Shown here: positions 1-6,564 of the stretch, piece after piece
Numbering within the stretch: position 1 is the first letter of the stretch
How the letters are laid out: every line of letters begins with the position of its first letter
NCBI GenBank assembly: GCA_902490405.1
Contig: CABUDS010000027.1
Span: forward strand, 1-31,088
From: an uncultured Collinsella sp.
GTDB lineage: Bacteria > Actinomycetota > Coriobacteriia > Coriobacteriales > Coriobacteriaceae
DNA length: 31,088 nucleotides
Reading direction: 5' to 3'
Position numbers and translations under genes: made by a program
Notes under the pieces: model-generated
Told to the model about the DNA's origin: nothing
Databases searched by the model: none
The model's input: the letters and a program-made list of their open reading frames with translations, nothing else

Positions 1-153
1 CTGCTCGACAAGATCCTGCCTGCCATGATCCCCGCCGCCATCACGGGAAGCGCGTATTACCTTCTTACCAAGAAGAACGCGAGCATGACGGCCCTCATCC
101 TCGTGGTGATCGTCCTCGCGATGGTCGCCTCCGCCGCCGGCATCCTCGCCTAG
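1..153 (+). CDS. PTS mannose/fructose/sorbose-family EIID component, C-terminal end (partial)
   Basis: Only the last 50 codons lie in the window, open from base 1 to the TAG at 151-153. The peptide begins LLDKILPAMIPAAITGSAYY, then a short KK-containing turn and a hydrophobic membrane segment ending AAGILA. This is the usual finish of an EIID membrane subunit of the mannose PTS class, which together with EIIC forms the sugar channel. The assignment rests on this tail plus the EIIA domain that follows 26 bases later. EIIC and EIIB are expected upstream, outside the window. Confidence 0.75.
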   Translation: MLDKILPAMIPAAITGSAYYLLTKKNASMTALILVVIVLAMVASAAGILA

Positions 154-179
154 CTTCGACCCAAGAGATTGGTGAATCA

Positions 180-578
180 ATGAGAAAGATAGTTGTGGCG
201 AGCCATTCCCTTCTCGCCCAGGGCTTCAAGGACACCCTCGAGTTCCTTACGGGTAAGGGCGACGCCGTCAACGCCGTGTGCGCCTACGTGAACGACAACG
301 GCGAGGGGCTCGACGCGGCGGTCGAGGCGGCTCTTTCGGGCACTGACGAGGTCGTCGTCCTCACCGACGCGTACGGCGGCAGCGTGAACCAGCGCTTTTC
401 CCGCTTCGCCTCCGACCGGATCCACGTGATCGCGGGTGTCAACCTCCCGCTCGCCATGACGGTCGCGCTCGCGCGCCCCGACGAGAAACTCGACTTCGAC
501 GCCCTCGTCAACGAGGCGCGCCAGCAGATCATCTACGTGAACGGTGCCAGTTCCGCCGAGTGCGACGACGACGAATAG
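180..578 (+). CDS. PTS mannose-family EIIA component
   Basis: This 132-residue cytoplasmic protein has the EIIA-Man fold signature. An early beta strand ends in VVASHSLLAQG, where His9 is the expected phospho-acceptor from HPr. A second strand, VVVLTDAYGGSVNQ, matches the conserved D-x-x-G-G-S-x-x-N loop of the family. The length is that of a free-standing EIIA domain, so EIIB is a separate protein not visible here. It follows the EIID tail directly and is 12 bases ahead of the GH172 gene, so the genes are very likely co-transcribed. The ribosome site is weak (AAGAGA about 15 bases upstream), consistent with translational coupling. The substrate cannot be read from EIIA; the neighbours suggest a fructose-containing saccharide. 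Confidence 0.88.
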   Translation: MRKIVVASHSLLAQGFKDTLEFLTGKGDAVNAVCAYVNDNGEGLDAAVEAALSGTDEVVVLTDAYGGSVNQRFSRFASDRIHVIAGVNLPLAMTVALARPDEKLDFDALVNEARQQIIYVNGASSAECDDDE

Positions 579-590
579 AGGAGGTCGACG

Positions 591-1715
591 ATGAGAGAGT
601 TCCTTAAGGACGTGTGGATGCACGGCGGTGAGGAAAGCCGCGCCATCACCCCCGAGAACATCACGGGCGAGAAGGGCCGCGCCGCCATGTCGGCCAGCCA
701 CCTCGGCGTCGGCCGCAAGGGCTCGTGCTGCGTGCCCCTTGAGTCCGGCGAGACCATCACGCTCGCGGACATCGAGGGCCCCGGCATCATCCGCCACATC
801 TGGATGACCGTCCCCGACAAGACCGCCGCCGGCAGCTTCGTCATGCGTGACCTCGTGCTGCGCTTCTACTGGGACGACGAGGAGACCCCCTCGGTCGAGT
901 GCCCTGTCGGCGACTTCTTCTGCAACGGCTTCGGTGAGCGCGCCATCGTCAACTCGATGCCCATCTGCGTGAACCCGACGGGCGGCATGAACTGCTACTT
1001 CGAGATGCCCTTCAGGAAGCACGCCAAGGTCACGCTTACGAGCGAGCACCCCGGGTTCATTAAGTACATCTTCTACACGTTCAACTACGCGCTCACCGAC
1101 GTGCCGGACGACGCCATGTACTTCCACGCCCGCTTTAACCGCGAGCGCAGCACCCGCAGGGGCGTCGACTACACCGTGCTCGACGGCGTGCGCGGCAAGG
1201 GCTACTACGTCGGCACCTACATGGCCCTGTGCGCCCTGGAGCGCTATTGGTGGGGCGAGGGCGAGATGAAGTTCTTCCTCGACGGCGACGAGGAGTTCCC
1301 CACGGTCACCTCGACGGGAGCCGAGGACTACTTCGGCGGTGCCTGGGCCTTCCTCGACAGGCCGCCCCACGCGCTGCCCGAGGCACAGTGCTTCAACACG
1401 CTGTTCGCCGGCTACCCGTACCGCTCGACGCGCGACGCCACGCGCGACCGCTTCAGCGCGGGCAAGCCGAACCCGAATCCGATGCTCGCGACTAACGATG
1501 ACGCGCTGCCCAGGCACGGCCTCTACAGGTGGCACCTTCCCGACCCGATCTCGTTCAAGGAGGACCTGCGCGTGACGTTCCAGGACCTCGGCAACGACGA
1601 CATCAAGCTCTACGAGCGCGAGGACGACATCTCCACCGTCGCCTACTGGTACCAAAGCGAGCCGCACGCCGTGCTCGCCCCGTTTGCCGCGAGGCAGGAC
1701 CGCGTGCCCAGGTAG
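591..1715 (+). CDS. GH172 (DUF2961) family glycoside hydrolase
   Basis: This 374-residue protein has no signal peptide and is probably cytoplasmic. It carries hallmarks of DUF2961, now GH172: GPGIIRHIWMT near residue 64, the WWGEGEMKFFLDGD segment, and GAEDYFGGAWAF with Glu245. Characterised members act on difructose dianhydride I or on D-arabinofuranosides. By analogy, a glutamate in GEGE (residues 223-225) and Glu245 are the candidate catalytic pair, about 20 residues apart as in the family; this pairing is inference. The start is well supported by AGGAGG at 579-584. The gene lies between a PTS EIIA and a fructokinase-type ROK kinase, which favours a fructose-releasing activity on a PTS-imported oligosaccharide. 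The length fits a single-domain GH172. Confidence 0.88.
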   Translation: MREFLKDVWMHGGEESRAITPENITGEKGRAAMSASHLGVGRKGSCCVPLESGETITLADIEGPGIIRHIWMTVPDKTAAGSFVMRDLVLRFYWDDEETPSVECPVGDFFCNGFGERAIVNSMPICVNPTGGMNCYFEMPFRKHAKVTLTSEHPGFIKYIFYTFNYALTDVPDDAMYFHARFNRERSTRRGVDYTVLDGVRGKGYYVGTYMALCALERYWWGEGEMKFFLDGDEEFPTVTSTGAEDYFGGAWAFLDRPPHALPEAQCFNTLFAGYPYRSTRDATRDRFSAGKPNPNPMLATNDDALPRHGLYRWHLPDPISFKEDLRVTFQDLGNDDIKLYEREDDISTVAYWYQSEPHAVLAPFAARQDRVPR

Positions 1716-1742
1716 GGTCGCCTCGAAACAAGCCAACGTTAT

Positions 1743-1777
1743 GGGCGCCCGCGGTTGACCATGACTGCGGGCGTCCC
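1743..1777 (+). promoter_or_regulatory. Intercistronic hairpin between GH172 and ROK genes
   Basis: An almost perfect stem (left arm 1743-1755, right arm 1764-1777, with a one-base bulge) is followed by CTTTGT, a short U-run. It sits just before the AAGGAGGA ribosome site of the kinase. It could be a weak intrinsic terminator or an mRNA-processing or stability hairpin that tunes kinase level relative to the upstream PTS and hydrolase. Its function is inferred only from position and base pairing. Confidence 0.5.
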
Positions 1778-1794
1778 TTTGTAAGGAGGATCAC

Positions 1795-2679
1795 ATGAGC
1801 GAAAAGCAAATGAGGCTCGGCGCCCTCGAAGCCGGCGGGACCAAGATGGTCTGTGCCGTGGTGTCCGGCGACGGCGAGGTCCTCGACCGTATGGAGACCC
1901 CGACGCTTACGCCCGCCGAGACCGTCCCGCAGATGATCGAGTGGTTCACCGCCCGCGATGTGGACGCGTTGGGCATCGGCGCCTTCGGCCCGACCTGCGT
2001 CGACCCCAACGACGAGCGCTACGGCTCCATCCTCCAGACGCCCAAGCTCGCGTGGCGAGGCCATGGTCTTCGCGCCGCGTTCGCCGACGCCCTCGGGATT
2101 CCGGTGGCCTACGACACGGACGTGAACGTTGCCTGCCTCGGCGAAGTGGTCTTCGGCTGCTGCAAGGGGCTCGAGGACGCCGTCTACGTGACCATCGGCA
2201 CCGGCGTGGGCGCGGGCGTCATGTGCGCGGGCAGACTCCTTCACGGCATGCTGCACCCCGAGGCCGGTCACATGCTGGTAAGGACCCGTCCCACCGAGGA
2301 GGGACGCTGCGTCTGCCCGAGCCACGCGAGCTGTCTCGAGGGGCTCGCCTCCGGCCCCGCCATCGCCGCGCGCTGGGGAAAGCCCGCGGCCGAGCTCGCG
2401 GACAACGATGAGGTGTGGGCGCTCGAGGGGGATTATCTGGGGCAGATGTGCGCGAACCTCGTGCTCATGTACTCGCCTCGCCGCATCGTCCTCGGCGGCG
2501 GCGTGATGCACCAGGAGCAGCTCTACGGCATCGTCCGCAAGAAGACCCTCGAATATCTGGGTGGCTACATCCAGACCGCCGAGCTTAAGGACATGGAGAG
2601 CTACATCTGCGCCCCGGGCTGCGGCGGCGACCAAGGAATCCTCGGCGCGGCCGAGCTGGCAAGAAGGGCGCTCGCGTAA
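1795..2679 (+). CDS. ROK-family sugar kinase, probable fructokinase
   Basis: This 294-residue cytoplasmic kinase phosphorylates a free hexose with ATP. The N-terminal phosphate-binding loop LEAGGTKMVCAV closely resembles Bacillus fructokinases of the EAGGTK type. YDTDVNVACLGE carries the catalytic Asp, and IGTGVGAGV is the second nucleotide loop. The ROK zinc motif is present as HPEAGH followed by CVCPSHASCLEGLASGP. The start at 1795 follows a strong AAGGAGGA at 1783-1790. A free-sugar kinase beside a PTS implies that the imported compound releases an unphosphorylated sugar after GH172 cleavage. Glucokinase or another hexokinase specificity is possible, but the EAGGTK variant favours fructose. 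A terminator follows at once, so this is the last gene of the operon. Confidence 0.88.
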   Translation: MSEKQMRLGALEAGGTKMVCAVVSGDGEVLDRMETPTLTPAETVPQMIEWFTARDVDALGIGAFGPTCVDPNDERYGSILQTPKLAWRGHGLRAAFADALGIPVAYDTDVNVACLGEVVFGCCKGLEDAVYVTIGTGVGAGVMCAGRLLHGMLHPEAGHMLVRTRPTEEGRCVCPSHASCLEGLASGPAIAARWGKPAAELADNDEVWALEGDYLGQMCANLVLMYSPRRIVLGGGVMHQEQLYGIVRKKTLEYLGGYIQTAELKDMESYICAPGCGGDQGILGAAELARRALA

Positions 2680-2711
2680 CTTGCGCTCTCTCCGCCATAC
2701 AACGCGTTAAG

Positions 2712-2761
2712 AAAAGACGAGCGCTTCTTGCCAATTGAGCGGCAAGAAGTGCTCGTCTTTT
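2712..2761 (+). terminator. Strong intrinsic terminator of the PTS-GH172-ROK operon
   Basis: A 21-bp stem with a single imperfect pair (arms 2712-2732 and 2741-2761) encloses an 8-base loop and begins with AAAA and ends with TTTT. The symmetry makes it able to stop transcription from both sides, so it may also end any residual minus-strand transcript from the DegV-like remnant. Confidence 0.85.
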
Positions 2762-2795
2762 GCATTTGTTTTTGGGGCAGGACGCCCCGCCTCCG

Positions 2796-3014
2796 CTAGA
2801 GTCCCTGGACCGCCACACCCACGAGGTTTGGACCGGTGTGGACAAGAAGCGCGGGGCTGATGTCGGAGCGGACGACCTCCACCGCGTTGGCCACGCACTC
2901 GCACAGGGCCTGCTCCATGCGGTCGTAGAGGTCGGCGTGGGCCGAGGTGCGGCTCGCGGCAAAGCGCACCTTGGGGTGCTTCTCGACGATGGCGGCGATG
3001 AGCTTGACCTCGGT
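2796..3014 (-). pseudogene. C-terminal remnant of a DegV-family fatty-acid-binding protein
   Basis: Reading the minus strand gives about 73 in-frame codons ending SDISPALLVHTGPNLVGVAVQGL. This resembles the end of DegV proteins, which finish with an I-G-P-V-x-G-T-H-x-G-P-G-x-L-G-type loop. The preceding helix (DLYDRMEQALCECVANAVEVV) also fits. Nothing upstream encodes the first ~200 residues of DegV. Instead the frame runs straight into the start of an IS200-type transposase read in another frame. An ATG exists at 3038 but has no ribosome site and derives from the transposase portion. The DegV assignment rests on a short motif and is tentative; the truncation is clear if the assignment holds. 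Confidence 0.5.
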
Positions 3015-3016
3015 GC

Positions 3017-3073
3017 GATGCGGTACTTGCACAGCCATTTCGTGTACGCGAGGCTGTTGGCTTTCTGGGCCAC
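3017..3073 (-). pseudogene. tnpA: 5' fragment of an IS200/IS605-family tnpA (Y1 transposase)
   Basis: On the minus strand a GTG at 3073 opens VAQKANSLAYTKWLCKYRI, nearly the canonical N-terminus of IS200 TnpA (MAQKANSLxHTKWLCKYHIVFTPKYRRK). A purine-rich ribosome site, AGGGGGAAGG, lies a few bases upstream. Similarity stops abruptly after about 19 residues, where the sequence switches to the DegV-like fragment in a different frame. The HUH motif and catalytic Tyr are absent, so the fragment cannot transpose. It marks the edge of a deleted insertion sequence. Confidence 0.7.
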
Positions 3074-3225
3074 AGCAATCACCTTCCCCCTAGTATGATG
3101 ACCTGAACAATCCTCATGCTAGGGGGAAGGTTTTTGTCGCGTAGCGGAAATTGGCCTCCACCCGCTGAGCGGGTGGCTTTCTATGCCGCGCGTGCCGCGC
3201 GGCACGGACTAAAGTCCATGAATAA
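3074..3225 (-). mobile_element. Terminal (left-end) hairpins of the IS200-like remnant
   Basis: Upstream of the tnpA fragment on the minus strand lie stacked hairpins. The largest has 18-base arms at 3081-3098 and 3114-3131 with one mismatch, and it overlaps the transposase ribosome site. Smaller ones are CACCCGC/GCGGGTG near 3160-3176, GCCGCGCG/CGCGCGGC near 3185-3205, and GGACTAAAGTCC near 3208-3219. Subterminal hairpins and a leader hairpin masking the tnpA ribosome site are known for IS200-type elements. The exact outer boundary is not determined. Confidence 0.55.
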
Positions 3226-3277
3226 AAACGAGGAAGGCCACGTCCGGCCTCCCTCGCAAAGAGTCTCTGATTGCTCC

Positions 3278-3306
3278 CACTCATTGGGGACAGACTTAAA
3301 TGAGTG
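3278..3306. repeat. REP-like palindrome with CTGTCCCC core
   Basis: Arms CACTCATT (3278-3285) and AATGAGTG (3299-3306) flank GGGGACAGACTTAA. Read on the minus strand the core is GTCTGTCCCC, nearly the same as GCCTGTCCCC in the two palindromes at 5485 and 5854. The arms differ but pair, which is the pattern expected of REP elements moved by REP-associated Y1 transposases. A related GGGGACGTTCTTTTT stretch follows at about 3328-3345. Confidence 0.5.
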
Positions 3307-3468
3307 CTCTTGAAATGCCGGCGCCTGGGGACGTTCTTTTTCTGTCTGCAGTTTGGGACGGTCCTTAGAGCTGCAGCGCGCCATGAGCGACGAGGCGAAG
3401 CGGATCATCCTGTCTTTCGAGTTCTAAGCATAAGCCCCTGTCTCTGAGCAATGACCGGTTCGCATTTG

Positions 3469-3515
3469 TGCGTATTTGCGTGCGTGGGATTGCGTGAATA
3501 TGCGTATAGATGCGC
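3469..3515 (+). promoter_or_regulatory. Phased TGCGT repeats, likely operator region
   Basis: The pentamer TGCGT begins at 3481, 3491 and 3501, with TGCGC at 3511: four copies exactly 10 bases apart, one helical turn. Further copies start at 3469 and 3477. All would face one side of the DNA. The region lies about 130 bases upstream of the oxidoreductase-DeoR operon, so cooperative binding by the DeoR protein is a reasonable inference. Confidence 0.45.
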
Positions 3516-3553
3516 CGTTTACGGGACAAAAATGACCGTTTAGTGGTGAGATA

Positions 3554-3587
3554 CGCACAAACACGCACAGACGCGCGTGTTTGTGCG
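3554..3587 (+). promoter_or_regulatory. Perfect 13-bp inverted repeat, probable operator
   Basis: CGCACAAACACGC (3554-3566) and GCGTGTTTGTGCG (3575-3587) are exact reverse complements separated by 8 bases, 50 bases ahead of the oxidoreductase start. The half-site contains the TTTGTGCG found again at 3465-3472. A palindrome here, in front of an operon that encodes its own DeoR-type regulator, is most simply an autoregulatory operator. A leader RNA hairpin is the alternative. Confidence 0.6.
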
Positions 3588-3637
3588 AATATAGAGCTAT
3601 CCGAAATGCAAGACGTTCTATGACACAGGAGGCACAT

Positions 3638-4717
3638 ATGGTAGATTCCAAGCAGGCTCCACTCGACTCCGCGGCAGCCGCAAAAGCAGCGTTCGCTTCG
3701 GTCCAGGACAAGCCATTCCCCGATGATATCTTTACGGCTCCCGAGCTTCGTTGGGCTGTGATCGGGTGCGGCGTTATCGCCAACCAGATGGCCCAGTCTC
3801 TCGCTCTTGCCGGCCGCAAGCTTGCGGGCGTCGCCAACCGTACGCTGTCCAAGGCTCAGGCTTTTGCTGAGCAGTATGGCATCGAGAAGGTCTATGAATC
3901 GGTTGAGGACCTCTACGCCGATCCGGGCATCGACGCCGTCTATATCACCACGCCGCACAACACGCATATCACCTATCTGCGTGACGCGCTGGCCGCCGGC
4001 AAGCACGTGCTCTGCGAGAAAGCCATTACCCTCAATTCCGCTGAGCTCGACGAGGCGCGTGCCATCGCCGACGAGCACAACGTCGTCCTCATGGACGCCA
4101 CCACGGTGCTTCATATGCCCTTGTATCAAGAGCTGCGCCGTCGCATGGATGCCGGCGAGTTTGGTCGCATGAACCTCGCCCAGCTCAACTTTGGTAGCTA
4201 CAAGGAGTACGGCGATCTGACCAATCGCTTCTACAACCGCAACCTTGCTGGCGGTGCCATGCTCGACATTGGCGTGTATGCCCTGTCCGTCATGCGTCTC
4301 TTTATGGCAAGCCAGCCCATTGAGGTCGTTTCATTGGGCAACACCTGTGAGACCGGTGTTGACGTTGCGGGCGGCATCGTCTGCCGTAATGCCGAGCAGC
4401 AGCTGGGTGTTGTGAGCCTCACGCTCCACTCCAAGCAACCCAAGCGCTCGATTATTAGCTTCGATAAGTGCTATATCGAGGTCAACGAGTATCCGCGCGC
4501 CGATCACGCGACTATCGTGTGGACTGCGGACGGCCACCGCGAGGAGGTCCACGCCGGCACCGAGGCTTACGCCCTTTGCTATGAGATGGCCGATCTTGAG
4601 AAGGCCGTTGCCGGCGACGACTCTAAGCGTGAGCTTCTGGGCTATGCTTCTGATGTTATGGAGCTGATGACCAAGCTACGCGCCGACTGGGGAGTCGTGT
4701 ACCCCGAGGAGGAGTAA
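3638..4717 (+). CDS. Gfo/Idh/MocA-family NAD(P)-dependent oxidoreductase
   Basis: This 359-residue protein has an N-terminal Rossmann domain with WAVIGCGVIANQMAQSL (about residues 31-47). GKHVLCEKAITL follows, where Lys128 is the family's catalytic lysine; the usual EKP is EKA here. The C-terminal dimerisation/substrate domain contains NRNLAGGAMLDIGVYALS, matching the G-G-G-x-L-x-D-I-G signature. The family oxidises or reduces sugars, inositols and related compounds; the substrate cannot be read. The start at 3638 has AGGAGG at 3627-3632; the longer frame starting at 3581 would overlap the operator palindrome and lacks a ribosome site. It is followed after 3 bases by a DeoR regulator, so the two form one operon. 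Confidence 0.9.
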   Translation: MVDSKQAPLDSAAAAKAAFASVQDKPFPDDIFTAPELRWAVIGCGVIANQMAQSLALAGRKLAGVANRTLSKAQAFAEQYGIEKVYESVEDLYADPGIDAVYITTPHNTHITYLRDALAAGKHVLCEKAITLNSAELDEARAIADEHNVVLMDATTVLHMPLYQELRRRMDAGEFGRMNLAQLNFGSYKEYGDLTNRFYNRNLAGGAMLDIGVYALSVMRLFMASQPIEVVSLGNTCETGVDVAGGIVCRNAEQQLGVVSLTLHSKQPKRSIISFDKCYIEVNEYPRADHATIVWTADGHREEVHAGTEAYALCYEMADLEKAVAGDDSKRELLGYASDVMELMTKLRADWGVVYPEEE

Positions 4718-4720
4718 GCG

Positions 4721-5467
4721 ATGCTAGCGGAAGATAGGCTCAACGCGATCGTGTCGATGGTTCAGCAGACCGGCTCGGTTACCGTGCCGGAGCTTGCCGA
4801 AGCCCTGGGCGTGACGGCGTCTACCATTCGGCGCGACCTGCAGACGCTCGACCGAGCACACCGTATCGCCAAGGTGCACGGAGGCGCGACAAGTCTGGAG
4901 CGCGCGCACGTGACGCGCGACCTAACGCTTAATGAGCGCAGCGACCTCCATAACGACGACAAGGAGCGTATCTGCGCCCGTGCGGCGGCACTTGTGGAGC
5001 CCGAGAGCTTTGTATACATCGACTCGGGTTCGACGACGCTCAGGCTCATCGAGCATCTTCCACACCTTGAAGATGTCACCTATGTGACCGATTCCGTGCT
5101 CCATGCTCAACGCCTTGCTTTGCGCGGCATGCGTACCGTGGTGCTGGGTGGCGAGCTCAAACCCGAGACCGAGGCGCTCGTTGGCCCCGATGCCTTGGCA
5201 ACCTTAGACCGCTACAACTTCAACTGTGGCTTTTGGGGCTCTAACGGCATTGCCGCCGAGCAGGGCTTCACGGCGCCCGATATCGAGGAGGCGCAAGTAA
5301 AGCGTATCTCGATGCGCCATACGGCCAAGCGCTTCGTAATCTCGGACGCCAGTAAATTTGGCATGGTGGCGCCCGTCAAGTTCGCGGACTTCCGTGACGC
5401 AACGATTGTTACCGCAGGCGATGTCCCTGCCAAGTACCGGGCAATGGACAACGTCATCACGGTCTAG
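4721..5467 (+). CDS. DeoR/GlpR-family transcriptional regulator
   Basis: This 248-residue regulator begins MLAEDRLNAIVSMVQQTGSVTVPELAEALGVTASTIRRDLQTL, the classic DeoR winged helix-turn-helix. The sensor domain (VYIDSGSTTLRLIEHL, VVLGGE, NFNCGFWGSNGI, KFVISDASKFG) is the sugar-phosphate-binding fold of the DeoR C-terminus. The ATG lies 3 bases after the oxidoreductase stop, and the GAGGAGGAG in the end of that gene serves as its ribosome site, so translation is coupled. It probably represses its own operon through the palindrome and TGCGT repeats at 3469-3587 and responds to a phosphorylated sugar intermediate. The effector is unknown. Confidence 0.92.
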   Translation: MLAEDRLNAIVSMVQQTGSVTVPELAEALGVTASTIRRDLQTLDRAHRIAKVHGGATSLERAHVTRDLTLNERSDLHNDDKERICARAAALVEPESFVYIDSGSTTLRLIEHLPHLEDVTYVTDSVLHAQRLALRGMRTVVLGGELKPETEALVGPDALATLDRYNFNCGFWGSNGIAAEQGFTAPDIEEAQVKRISMRHTAKRFVISDASKFGMVAPVKFADFRDATIVTAGDVPAKYRAMDNVITV

Positions 5468-5484
5468 CGGCGGGGCAAGGCCAA

Positions 5485-5521
5485 AACCACCACAAAGGTG
5501 CCTGTCCCCATTGTGGTGGTT
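5485..5521. repeat. REP-like palindrome, copy 1 (AACCACCACAA arms)
   Basis: AACCACCACAA (5485-5495) pairs perfectly with TTGTGGTGGTT (5511-5521) around AGGTGCCTGTCCCCA. It sits 17 bases after the deoR stop codon. An identical copy lies at 5854-5890, and the CTGTCCCC core is shared with the palindrome at 3278. Besides being a repeat, the hairpin could help end the deoR transcript. Confidence 0.7.
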
Positions 5522-5603
5522 AGTAACGAAAACCGAGTAGTTTTCTCAATAGAAAAGCGGCAACGTCCATCACGGGCGTCGCCGCTTTCGTTGTCTGCCG
5601 GTT

Positions 5604-5822
5604 TGTCTAAGTCTGTAACAACTGGACCGTTAAAAGTGGGCTAGGTGTTACAGATCGAGATACTTACGGACCGCGCCGTCCCTTTGTCTCAATCTGTAAC
5701 ATCTGGGACTGATTTTGCCGAGTTACTGTTACAGATTGAGATTATTCCCTTGAGGGGATTCGAATGTCTCGATCTGTAACAGATAGACCGCAAAATGGGC
5801 TTTAGCTGTTACAGATCGAGAT
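5604..5822. repeat. Three tandem ~80-bp units, each a long inverted repeat
   Basis: Each unit has a left arm like TCTCRATCTGTAACA and a right arm like TGTTACAGATYGAGA about 25 bases apart. Unit 1 is 5604-5660, unit 2 is 5685-5742 and unit 3 is 5765-5822, so the units start 80-81 bases apart. Stems of units 2 and 3 are perfect over 15 bp, and they differ by one compensated pair (A-T versus G-C). Unit 1 has three mismatches. Loops of units 1 and 3 share GACCG, AAAA and GGGCT. No reading frame is supported. The elements lie between convergent genes. Confidence 0.75.
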
Positions 5823-5853
5823 GTTTGGGAATCCGGCAGAGCCATCGCGGCAA

Positions 5854-5890
5854 AACCACCACAAAGGTGCCTGTCCCCATTGTGGTGGTT
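5854..5890. repeat. REP-like palindrome, copy 2 (AACCACCACAA arms)
   Basis: This is identical to the copy at 5485-5521 over the whole 37-base palindrome: arms 5854-5864 and 5880-5890 around AGGTGCCTGTCCCCA. It overlaps the last base of the pseudouridine synthase stop codon on the minus strand, so each of the two convergent genes ends at one copy. Such placement at gene ends is typical of REP elements. Confidence 0.7.
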
Positions 5891-6549
5891 TAGGGCTCCC
5901 AGGGGCAGGGGGCTTCGATGTGGATGTGCTCGCCGGTTACGGGATGCGTGAAGGACACGCTGTGGGCGTGGAGCATCAGGCCGCAGGGGCGCGGCGTTCC
6001 GTACAGGTCGTCGCCTACCAGGGGATGACGCTCGCTGGCCAGATGCACGCGGATCTGGTGCTTGCGGCCGGTGAGAAGCTCGACATCGATATACGAGCGC
6101 GTGGGCAGGCCTCGGCGGCTCTTGAGGCGCTTGAGCACCTTCACGCGCGTTTGAGACGGCTTGCCGCTGGCGCCGACGCGCATCTTTCGACTGTCGTGTC
6201 GGTCGCGGGCGATGGGCTTGTCGATGAGCTTTTCGTTCCAGTCGATCTTGCCCTCGGCGAGCGCCAGGTAGTGCTTTTCGAAAGCGTGGTCGATGACCAT
6301 CTGGTCAAAGGCGGGCTGCGTCTGCTTGTCGAGCGAGAACAGCACCACGCCGGTGGTGTTGCGGTCCAGGCGGTTAAGCGGCTGCATGTCGGTTGCGGCA
6401 AAGCCGTCGCCCATGGCAAGCAGCAAGTCGCTGGCGTAGTCGGTAAGCGTGCGCTCGCCGGTGCCGTCGCCGTGGACGATCATGCCGGCGGGCTTGTCGA
6501 TGGCCATGAGCCAGGCGTCGCAGTAGAGGACTTGAGGTTCTTCGTTCAC
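5890..6549 (-). CDS. RluA-family RNA pseudouridine synthase
   Basis: This 219-residue protein converts uridine to pseudouridine in rRNA or tRNA. It begins VLYCDAWLMAIDKPAGMIVHGDG, a typical RluA opening without an S4 domain. It then carries LNRLDRNTTGVVLFS, whose Asp is the catalytic residue of the HRLDxxTSG motif; the usual first His is Asn and the Ser is Thr here. KHYLALAEG and GRKHQIRVHLA follow as expected. It starts 16 bases after the end of the U32 gene on the same strand, so both are probably one operon dedicated to RNA modification. The target uridine cannot be deduced from sequence. Confidence 0.9.
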   Translation of the reverse strand: MNEEPQVLYCDAWLMAIDKPAGMIVHGDGTGERTLTDYASDLLLAMGDGFAATDMQPLNRLDRNTTGVVLFSLDKQTQPAFDQMVIDHAFEKHYLALAEGKIDWNEKLIDKPIARDRHDSRKMRVGASGKPSQTRVKVLKRLKSRRGLPTRSYIDVELLTGRKHQIRVHLASERHPLVGDDLYGTPRPCGLMLHAHSVSFTHPVTGEHIHIEAPCPWEP

Positions 6550-6564
6550 GTGTAAGCCTTTCGG

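Noticed and set aside
2707..3098. Longer minus-strand frames (to 3078-3082) and a + frame at 2760-3098 as genes
   Set aside because: After the transposase-like first residues the minus frames become arginine/proline-rich out-of-frame translation of the DegV-like fragment. The + frame is antisense to it.
3365..3427. Possible C-terminal gene fragment reading ELQRAMSDEAKRIILSFEF before a TAA
   Set aside because: It is only about 19 residues, with no recognisable family and no upstream continuation. It may be the tail of a lost gene but cannot be supported.
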